A stretch of DNA of 64,000 bases from Norana najaformis (lineage: Eukaryota; Annelida; Clitellata; Crassiclitellata; Hormogastridae): assembly GCA_964023275.1 (NCBI GenBank), contig OZ029921.1:32056230-32120229 (forward strand), given 5' to 3'. A program made the position numbers and the translations under genes. This document shows, one piece after another, positions 58,001 to 64,000 of this stretch; position 1 is the first letter of the stretch, and the number at the start of each line of letters is the position of its first letter. The notes beneath the pieces were generated by a model that did no database searches, was not told where the DNA came from, and worked only from the letters and a program-made list of their open reading frames with translations.

Positions 58001-58564
58001 GGAATGAGTTTATGAATTTTCTTGTGGCAGCTTCATTCGGCAGAAGTTTTCTGGTGTCCACGCTTACCTTTGTATTCTGCAATGACATCTTCTTCTCCTG
58101 CAACTGTTTCTGAGTTTCCAATAACTTCAGACTTGAGCCCCAACCAGCTTTACATTCAAAAAGCATTTTTATTTAATCTCAATAGTTTTCAAATATCATA
58201 TAAACCCCCTCTAGACACCAGATATTACTAAAAATATAAAATTATTTATATTGATTGCAGAAATAGAATTCTTTATAGAAACAACTACATATAAATATAA
58301 AGAAAAGTGTAAATAAAAGAAAATTAATAATAACCAAACATAGCTTTTTGAGTTACAAGTGGTTTTTATGGGCATAATAATAGCTATTCATAAACAATTA
58401 GCACTTCTAAACTGCTAGTTCAAAGACCACAGTACGTATCCAAATGAAAACAAGTGATAGATGTTAAACAAATCGGACTTAAACTGAGCATTACCAATAT
58501 CACTTTTGCTAGTGCGGCCAACTGGAGATTTTGTGTCTATATCTAATCCATCGTAAAGCGACAT
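48920..58564 (-). CDS. RBM17: RBM17 / SPF45 splicing factor, 13 coding exons
   Basis: Coding exons (minus strand, high to low): 58564-58495, 58147-58068, 56364-56257, 55621-55431, 54802-54674, 54147-54050, 53517-53440, 53038-52987, 52308-52157, 51236-51151, 50853-50755, 49908-49836, 49026-48920. They sum to 1323 nt, 440 residues plus TGA, with matching phases at all 12 junctions. Order: MSLYD start; LAPVIDLKGRK; VVDEYDPLRPNDYE; Arg/Glu/Asp-rich centre (about 125-225); AAIAPPPSL; G-patch (about 269-315, GYREGQGLGREGQGM); EKTSKRGGKII; UHM-type RRM (about 340-435) with Arg413-Tyr414-Phe415. SPF45 is a nuclear alternative-splicing factor whose UHM binds linker-motif proteins such as SF1, U2AF65 and SF3b155 (family knowledge). 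Human SPF45 is 401 residues; the excess is mostly in the charged centre. Confidence 0.96.
49560..49815 (+). mobile_element. tRNA-derived SINE, family G, copy 2
   Basis: In the last RBM17 intron: CAAGTTGTGGAAATATGCCT, CTATCACCCAGCAGTTTAAT, GATGCACTGGCCCATACCCA, AATCCATTGCTGACTCAAGG, GAGTGCCTCCCCTACATTCC. Head decayed. Antisense to the gene. Confidence 0.75.
49836..49908 (-). CDS. RBM17: RBM17 exon 12, UHM
   Basis: 73 nt: MPDGVEEEAVRIFVEFERME then SAIK. Acceptor GACTTTTTCAG, donor AAAG then GTGAGT. Confidence 0.96.
50128..50368 (-). mobile_element. tRNA-derived SINE, family A, copy 4
   Basis: In an RBM17 intron, same strand as the gene: GAAGTCGCTAACACTTC (reversed end), CTAGCTGAGCTGGCTAAAGG, and box B-like GGGATTGAACCTCC in plus view. 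Confidence 0.8.
50755..50853 (-). CDS. RBM17: RBM17 exon 11, UHM
   Basis: 99 nt, phase 0/0: NMVGPGEVDQELEGETAEEC then GKYGKVIKCVIFE. The acidic helix is typical of UHM domains. Confidence 0.96.
51151..51236 (-). CDS. RBM17: RBM17 exon 10, start of UHM
   Basis: 86 nt: AAAQEAQAPRAEMSNANLLR then NPSKVIILR, the first RRM strand. Donor AGG then GTGAGT, phase 0. Confidence 0.94.
51492..51780. repeat. possible decayed LINE tail in RBM17 intron
   Basis: GTTCACTGGACAGAACCAG and related words resemble degenerate repeat sequence. Evidence is weak. Confidence 0.2.
52157..52308 (-). CDS. RBM17: RBM17 exon 9, G-patch
   Basis: 152 nt: VASKIMARMGYREGQGLGRE then QGMSIALQVEKTSKRGGKII. The glycine spacing is a canonical G-patch, a motif that activates DEAH helicases (family knowledge). 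Acceptor TTGTTATTTTAG. Confidence 0.97.
52987..53038 (-). CDS. RBM17: RBM17 exon 8
   Basis: 52 nt: GPVLNKPDSVPGSKFGLG, a linker before the G-patch. Acceptor TTAATCTTGCAG, donor TAGG then GTAAGT, phase 2. Confidence 0.88.
53440..53517 (-). CDS. RBM17: RBM17 exon 7
   Basis: 78 nt: AVAKAAIAPPPSLMDLDVKP. The AAIAPPPSL block matches SPF45 AAIAPP. Acceptor TACTTTCAG, donor CAGG then GTAAGT. Confidence 0.92.
54050..54147 (-). CDS. RBM17: RBM17 exon 6
   Basis: 98 nt; RDEDGEFERRRRRRAEEDEE then EEDDRRRR. Acceptor TTTTTCTTGTGAAG. Donor GAC then GTGGGG is the only one that keeps phase with exon 7. Confidence 0.8.
54674..54802 (-). CDS. RBM17: RBM17 exon 5
   Basis: 129 nt; charged Arg/Asp region RSDRNDRKRDDDDDTPRRGR. 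Acceptor GATTTGCTAG, donor TATTC then GTAGGT, phase 2. Confidence 0.85.
55431..55621 (-). CDS. RBM17: RBM17 exon 4
   Basis: 191 nt: starts MERVPLAPIIGSPFIGADAS, then DEYDPLRPNDYETYVKMRKE and a KEDRQRERDEERR stretch. Acceptor (TTTGTTTGAAG) is a little weak. Donor GAGAG then GTAACA. Confidence 0.9.
56257..56364 (-). CDS. RBM17: RBM17 exon 3
   Basis: 108 nt, phase 0/0: RKPTTTSLAPVIDLKGRKSE. The LAPVIDLK block is an SPF45 hallmark. Donor GGAAAG then GTAAGA. Confidence 0.93.
56906..57271 (-). other. unexplained ORF inside RBM17 intron 2
   Basis: Open for 121 codons: MANASRTFCKDGIVAVHGHL, CGINLTHLVKLGLAVEVNNV, IQNEIKFTDYVLQLLAKECY. Composition is ordinary until a terminal Ser run. In the 300 bp upstream on the minus strand other frames also give protein-like pieces (e.g. 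EYIECTNNPVPNWKTIGSS), so it may be a decayed retrocopy. No family recognised. Confidence 0.25.
58068..58147 (-). CDS. RBM17: RBM17 exon 2
   Basis: 80 nt: GWGSSLKLLETQKQLQEKKM, matching the conserved GW..-LLQ.QLQ.KK block after the SPF45 start. Donor AAAG then GTAAGC. Confidence 0.93.
58495..58564 (-). CDS. RBM17: RBM17 exon 1 (coding part)
   Basis: ATG at 58564-58562 reads MSLYDGLDIDTKSPVGRTS; the MSLYD start is the conserved SPF45 N-terminus. Donor ATTG then GTAATG, phase 1. An acceptor-like TGTGTCTTGAACAG about 30 bp upstream of the ATG suggests a separate 5' UTR exon. Confidence 0.92.
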
Positions 58565-59737
58565 CTTTAACGACCGCACAAGTGCTAGTTTCTCTGTTCA
58601 AGACACAAACATTTTAAAGGATGATCACAAGCGATACTCAGTGAAAATAATTTATTTCAGATCATTACAACAATCACTACAAACAATAACAATACACCCA
58701 GAACAGAAAACTATAAGCCAATCCCAAACTGAATTATTCAAAATGTTCAGTAATTTGTAATAAATAAGCCGTCTCAAACACTTAACTTATATTCACACAC
58801 TTATAGAACATCATAATCTCAGGCTAACAAAGTCCGTAACCATCAACATTATTAGACTAGCACATAAATTCGATCCAAGTATCTGGGCTTTTGGGACTTG
58901 ATATATTCAACATTTAAAAATTGTCCAGTCTTTTGATAACTTTGGATTAGCACTAAGGCAGTTGATCAAACCTCAGTAAGTGAATGTCTTATGTTTAATA
59001 TTAGCTTAATTCATTTCACCAGCAGTCTTCAATCCAAAAAAAAACATTAATACCACAAACAATATAAGGACAGACTTAAATATTCATCGTAAATACATAG
59101 GCAAATACAATACTATAGGAATGTACATACATATATTACAAATTTAAACATTCACATTTTTGTTTGGTAAAATGGCCACCCTAGAGAGCAAGAAAAAAAT
59201 GGAGCACTGCGCTCCCAGGACCCTTATTGCATAAAATTACGTAAGTAATATTACCACACATCCTTCTGGAGTGTGGACGCATGTCAAATGCAAACTGAAA
59301 AGAAAATTTGGCAGAAGCTGCAATTTGTTTCAGATGTATTTGAAGGAGTTTGTACAGAGCAACAAGTTTGCAGCAAAAGCATGTTCATAAACTTTCTACT
59401 ATGTAAATCAAAAACTTGTGCTACCTACTAATTGTTTGAAAACAAATAAAAGCTTTTTAAAAAGTTCTGGTGTTACTCTCTTACTAGTTTTATTGCATAA
59501 TTATTGACACTGGGAGTCCAATGTTCTATTTCTCTTGCAGTCTGAGATGGCAATATTGTTTTTATTTTAGGAGATTTAAAGGGTCAAAGCTAGAACTATA
59601 AAAGCGACATGAAAGAACACACTGAAAACCATAACAGAAACTCTACATCAAAGTCAACGGCTCTTGATGCCAAACTATTGAACAAATGATGTTAAAAAGT
59701 GAAGTCCACCATTTTACCTTTTGTTCTTATTACATAG
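58565..59737. other. 5' region of RBM17, AT-rich
   Basis: No coding region. Probably 5' UTR intron or promoter-proximal DNA. Confidence 0.45.
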
Positions 59738-60030
59738 GATAAAAGGTGCCATTGTTAACAGAGTCTGAAATGGTTACAGTGTTTATTGGCCTGGTTAACT
59801 ACATTGGTTAAAGCTTGCACCTAGATGCTTCATGGAGTGAAGATGCCAGTTTGCATAAGAATCGTGGCTCATTTTTGAGATTCGAATATCGGACTACCAT
59901 GGTCTGTACAAAGGGACCTTAAATGGCATGGCACCCATTCGACAGGCAGCAGTGGTGACGTGTCTCACCCAATTAAATTAATTCATTGGTAAATGAGCAC
60001 AGTCAAGGCCATGCAGTGGCAACAGAAAAA
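59738..60030 (+). mobile_element. SINE family C, plus-strand copy
   Basis: Head GGCCTGGTTAACTACATTGG, then GAGATTCGAATATCGG, GGGACCTTAAATGGCATGGC, CGACAGGCAGCAGTGGTGAC, AAATTAATTCATTGGTAAAT and GTCAAGGCCATGCAGTGGCA. Confidence 0.8.
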
Positions 60031-61429
60031 AAGGTAATCCTAAAGAAAAGGCCGAATGCGGTCATACTTGTATATAATTTGGTCGCCCCAGACTGTGAGA
60101 GAAATCAAAGCGCTGCAAGCTACCAGAAGGACTATCAACAAAATAAGTAAGTAAACTGGATCCAGCTAAATCCAATCCAAGTTGGAGGTTTTGACAAAGA
60201 TGGACTGCCAATAGTTGAAGAAATAAATAAAGTATATTGTTTCATCAAAAGTACCACACAGGTCAGTGGCATGATGGTCACTGGGACTTTGGCAGTGTAA
60301 AACGACCATCTGGAAAGTGTTTTTTGTTCCAGTAGCTGATCAAAATATTGCAACCCTGGAAGGCATAATATGACATACATCCTTCCAGGACCTCATATCA
60401 TATCCAATGGAGTGTCAATTCCAATACAGAGAACTTAGATGGCAGCATTTTCATGTATTCTGCTGTTATTGAGAACAAGCAAACTGAAAAGATACTTTGG
60501 CACAGGATGTGACTTGTTTATAATGTGTCCTCAGGAAAACTGATCAGGCGAAATCTGGTGAAATGCATTTCGTGCGAACATTTTCTCAAACACTTATATA
60601 CATCTTACAAAATTACCCCATTTCTCAATATTTCTGATTTGTTTAATGATACCAATAAATGTATTTTTAAAAACTTTGTTACTCTGCTACTTACTGAATA
60701 ATTACCTACTTATTTCATCAAGTTATTCCAGTAGCTTGCAGCTCTAATTTCTCTCGCAGTCTAGGGTGGCCATATTGTTTACAAGTAGGGCGACCGCAAT
60801 CGGCAGTTTCTTTAGTATTACCGAAACGGGTGCATATTTACATTTATTTAGATGGTGCCCCATGCCTTCACACAGATGAATCTTCCACATAAGTTCATTT
60901 ATGGACGTACGTATACGTTTATCTATAACATTATTACAGCCTTAACCCTTCATATGTAAATCCTTTACTACTCAAAAACAATAATAGTAACAGCACTGAC
61001 TACTGAGTTTCTTGAAGTAGTACTCTAGAGTTTCTTGTAGTAGTAGTAGTATCCGTAGTACTCTTACCCAAGCTTGCGTGTAACCCACGATTCAAACACA
61101 CGTTATATTTTGTTTCAAAATACAAAATCAATCTCCTGGCTGTCTCAAATTTTACAATAAACAAATCGAAGTAATCTTAATCGTAAAGCACATAAGTACA
61201 TTAAACACAAATCGTCCGTGAACCACACAAAACCTCTTAAACTACGACCGGAAGTACCTGAAGCAAAGCGTCGTGTGAGCTACAAGAGTATACTGCTTTT
61301 GTGGCGCTTTAATTTTAAAAATAGTACGTTCAAATTTTAAAGAATAATCGAGCACTATGATACACAGTGGAATACATCCGAGTCAAAACAAAGCCAAAAT
61401 TCAGGAAACTCAGCTAAGTAAGCAATTGA
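60031..61429. other. non-coding stretch upstream of RBM17
   Basis: No gene supported. Contains CTTGTAGTAGTAGTAG near 61035 and the ETS-type site at 61248. Confidence 0.45.
61248..61255 (-). promoter_or_regulatory. ETS-type motif, candidate RBM17 promoter element
   Basis: CCGGAAGT on the plus strand (ACTTCCGG on the minus). Such sites are common near housekeeping transcription starts. It lies 2.7 kb upstream of the ATG, so it would need an upstream non-coding exon; GCTTCAG then GTACTT on the minus strand nearby could be its donor. Single short motif. Confidence 0.25.
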
Positions 61430-61640
61430 ACTCAAATGATTAGATCAGTGTTATGCGAGCTTCACAAATTCTCCTTTCCTCTATCCCTTCCGTCGTTCAC
61501 CCTCTATCATCAGGGACTCCTTTCCATTGGAAATTGAAGTCCCACCTTTTCAAGAACTCGTGAGAATTCGTTCCATGATCCATCCAATCCGCCGCCTTTC
61601 CATTTATCTCAACCTAAACAGAACTCACCGTAACTAGTGG
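61430..61640 (+). mobile_element. LINE C-terminal tail fragment
   Basis: Broken plus frames give SSIPSVVHPLSSGTPFHWKL then KSHLFKN and PPFHLSQPKQNSP, similar to the tail in 46418-46870 (SFKSKVPTFQKKSYSN). Confidence 0.55.
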
Positions 61641-61830
61641 CCTAGTTAGGTATATTGATTAAAGCGTACGTCAAAACGTTTCTGAGCGCGCGGGTGCCTG
61701 TTCGCATACCGATTGTGGCTGCATTACTTCAGCGATTTTAATCTCGGGCTAGCACGATCCGTATATTGGGACCTTAAATGGTGTGGCGACCATTCAAAAG
61801 GGCAGCGGTTACTGCTGAGACCTTTCCCGG
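61640..61830 (+). mobile_element. SINE family C, plus-strand copy
   Basis: GCCTAGTTAGGTATATTGAT head, GATTGTGGCTGCA, TTTTAATCTCGGGCTAGCAC, GGGACCTTAAATGGTGTGGC, AAAAGGGCAGCGGTTACTGC. 3' end missing. Confidence 0.75.
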
Positions 61831-61935
61831 CAGCGCACTGGCCAGTTTGGTTTTGTCTCTTTGGTAGGCGTACTTGTACAGACGTTTTCTTAACGACCCC
61901 AATATTGAGTTACAACTTTATTTCACACAGATCTG

Positions 61936-62486
61936 TGTATCCCCCGGGGTTGTGTGTCCTCTAGCTCTTTCCGCAGGGCAAGGCAACCGTGGTCTGTTAG
62001 GAAACAAGTCATTAACAGAGTCAACGACTCCTTTAATCCTTTATTATTTCAACGAATCTTAATTTAAGTCAAACTCACAAACATCGAATTGTCTGCTACT
62101 CTACAGCGACCTCTGGAAATGCAAACGGACTGATTAAACTGTCACTGAACTTAACTGTCACGCAGCCGAAATGCTGCTGAAGTGAACTGCTACTAATACT
62201 GAACAGCCACACAACTGTACTGGCTCCTCAAAGGAATGACTGGGACAGCAAACGCAACTGCGCTCTTTTTTAAGGAGTCGACCGGAGCTTAGATACATTA
62301 GGTATATAAGTTACATTAGATACATTAAGTACATAAGGCACATTAGGTACATTACATACATTAGGTAGGCCTACATTAGGTACATTTGGTGCATTGCCTT
62401 TTAAAAAAGTCCGATACTTGGGCTGAAGGACCGAGTGACGTCACAGCAAGCCGGCCGCGTCGCCCCAACGGGAGTACACCGCTACA
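61936..62486 (-). mobile_element. probable solo LTR
   Basis: Read on the minus strand the 551-bp segment begins TGTAGCGGTGTACTCCC and ends GGGGGATACA, i.e. TGTA...TACA. It has a TATA-like CCTTAAAAAAGAGCGC (reverse of 62262-62279) and an AATAAA (62045-62040) about 220 bp downstream, in the order promoter then polyadenylation signal. No internal retroelement genes adjoin. I could not find matching 4-6 bp flanking duplications, so boundaries are tentative. Confidence 0.45.
62287..62392. repeat. TACATTAGG-type short tandem repeat inside the LTR
   Basis: About eleven imperfect units of 9-11 bp around TACATTAGG. Confidence 0.85.
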
Positions 62487-63032
62487 GTATTCCAAATAAT
62501 TTTGTTATTTCCATTATGTCACAATATTATTTTAATCTATGTTGCAAATAAACAATCGCCTCTATGCATCAGTATGCGGGGGTCCTACTTAAAACCACTC
62601 TGATGAGTGCTAACAATCTACATAATTAATTAGGCCTATGCAAACATTTCTGGAGCTTTAAAGATGACGGCAACGCATCTAACTGATGGGAGTCCCTATA
62701 GCGCTAGGCGATACCCTACCCAGTGCAACATCTAACCCACGCTGCGCTACAAAATTCTCTTGTTTCACAATTTAACCTGTGTATGGGCGTGTTTATATGT
62801 AGGCCTATACAAAGCGTCTGCTATACGCTATATGTATATATGTATGCCTAAATGCCTAGGACTATATCATATATACGCCTACATATAGGATTTAAAAGGC
62901 CTACAGGTAATTATTTATCAGTGTCTCGTGTTGACTATGGCTATTGGGAACAGAGATTCGACACGACACCGTCCCTCTACACTGAACCGCACACAGCGGA
63001 AGTTCACCGTGCGTGCGTGCGTGCGTGTGTGC

Positions 63033-63071
<39 letters not shown>

Positions 63072-63465
63072 TACGTTCAATACTATATGCATTTTTTATC
63101 TGTAGGTCTACATAATAGATAAGACACATACTATTTAGTTTTATGTTATGTGTTTATATATTTATATAAGGTATGTGTTATTAGTACAGGTAGGCTCAGA
63201 CATCCATTCTGTATATAATTCTTCTTAGGTAGGGTGCAGTATTGTGCTGTGGCAGAACTCCACGGGACAATGGAAATTGGTCCAGATATAGATATATTCT
63301 GCTACCTTGGGTGATTTGTGATGTAAACACGGATGCTATATACATGTATACCGTGTATACAGTATATGGAAATATGCGTATTTACGTATGCGTTCAATAA
63401 ATCATATTTCTAATTTTATCAACAAGAAAATAGCTCTGCAGTCGTGTTGCACCCGATTTTTGCAG
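62487..63465. other. non-coding stretch
   Basis: Several TAGGCCTA words and a GT microsatellite. No gene. Confidence 0.5.
63009..63067. repeat. GCGT/GT microsatellite
   Basis: GCGT units followed by (GT)n. Confidence 0.97.
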
Positions 63466-63564
63466 AAGAGCTTCTTGTATTTTGTGGCGATTTTTAATCT
63501 AGATGAAGTTCATATCTGCAGACCTGAAAGCGCCGACCTTGACATTTTACACGCTTTTAGGCAA
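63466..63564 (+). CDS. possible internal exon, plus strand
   Basis: Acceptor CCGATTTTTGCAG ends at 63465; donor GGCAA then GTAAGT at 63565. 99 nt, phase 0/0, 33 codons: KSFLYFVAIFNLDEVHICRP then ESADLDILHAFRQ. Both splice sites are strong and the peptide has ordinary composition. No neighbour exon in the window confirms it. Family not recognised. Confidence 0.35.
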
Positions 63565-64000
63565 GTAAGTGTGTATATTATTCTCATAGTTCTGTCATAA
63601 GGGATCTACGGAGACCTAAGGGTGAATTACATATAAAGCAGCATCTATGGAGTGAAATTTGACTGTAATAACTGCACGAAGCCTTGCAGTGGTCTTAGTT
63701 CTGTCGCTAACCTCAGTCATCGCAATTTATTTTGCGCTATTCCAGACGGTTGTCCTTTGAAAAACTCTTCGTATGCGATAAAGTATGACCTCTTGACCTA
63801 CAAAAGGAGAAGAAAACAGCCTGCTTATTTGTTGAAACAACGGTTTATATACTATCATAGCCTACTATAAATAGGACTTTTTCAAATGTTCTCTTTCATC
63901 TGCATGATCTTGTATGCACAACTATACACCCCTATATGTTATTATAGATCGCATTTATTTATTAAATAGGCCCTATGCTTACCAATAATCTTAAACGTTT
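63565..64000. other. window end, no gene seen
   Basis: AT-rich; the ORF at 63652-63870 has no splice support. Confidence 0.45.

Overview
This is a eukaryotic (animal) nuclear window. It has intron-split genes with GT/AG junctions, long introns full of repeats, tRNA-derived SINEs, many 5'-truncated LINE tails, a hAT-type MITE, a probable solo LTR and long microsatellites. Nothing points to bacteria, phage or an organelle. The repeat landscape and gene types fit a marine invertebrate, but the phylum cannot be fixed from the sequence alone.

The best-supported gene is RBM17 (SPF45), a splicing factor on the minus strand at 48920-58564. I could place all 13 coding exons. Splice phases agree throughout and give a 440-residue protein with the SPF45 N-terminus, a charged central region, a G-patch and a C-terminal UHM-type RRM with its Arg-Tyr-Phe motif. 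Its introns are AT-rich and poor in repeats apart from two SINE copies and one unexplained ORF in intron 2. A 167-bp hAT-like MITE with a perfect 8-bp target duplication lies about 470 bp past its stop codon.

A second minus-strand gene runs from 31511 down to 9904, and perhaps starts near 45232. Four phase-compatible exons encode a long low-complexity protein (poly-Gln, poly-Ala, poly-Ser, an 8-residue tandem repeat) with a predicted coiled coil formed across an exon junction. Two further upstream exons fit by phase and would give a 978-residue model. I do not recognise the family. Its introns hold most of the repeats in the window.

Layout: 1-354, probable last exon of a plus-strand gene, followed by T-rich AT-rich DNA to about 7.5 kb. 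7.5-9.9 kb, LINE remnants. 9.9-37 kb (or 45 kb), unrecognised gene with intronic SINEs, LINE tails, an RT-bearing LINE fragment and tandem repeats. 37-48 kb, repeat-rich DNA with a 15-bp minisatellite, ending with the MITE. 48.9-58.6 kb, RBM17. 58.6-61.3 kb, AT-rich probable 5' region of RBM17 with an ETS-type motif. 61.4-63.1 kb, LINE tail, SINE, solo LTR and GT repeat. 63.47-63.56 kb, one possible plus-strand exon.

Most long ORFs in the window come from microsatellites or dead LINEs and are not genes. A recurring feature is a GCGCTATATAAA-like end shared by different LINE tails and other repeats, and a strong excess of the palindrome TAGGCCTA in the repeat-rich parts.
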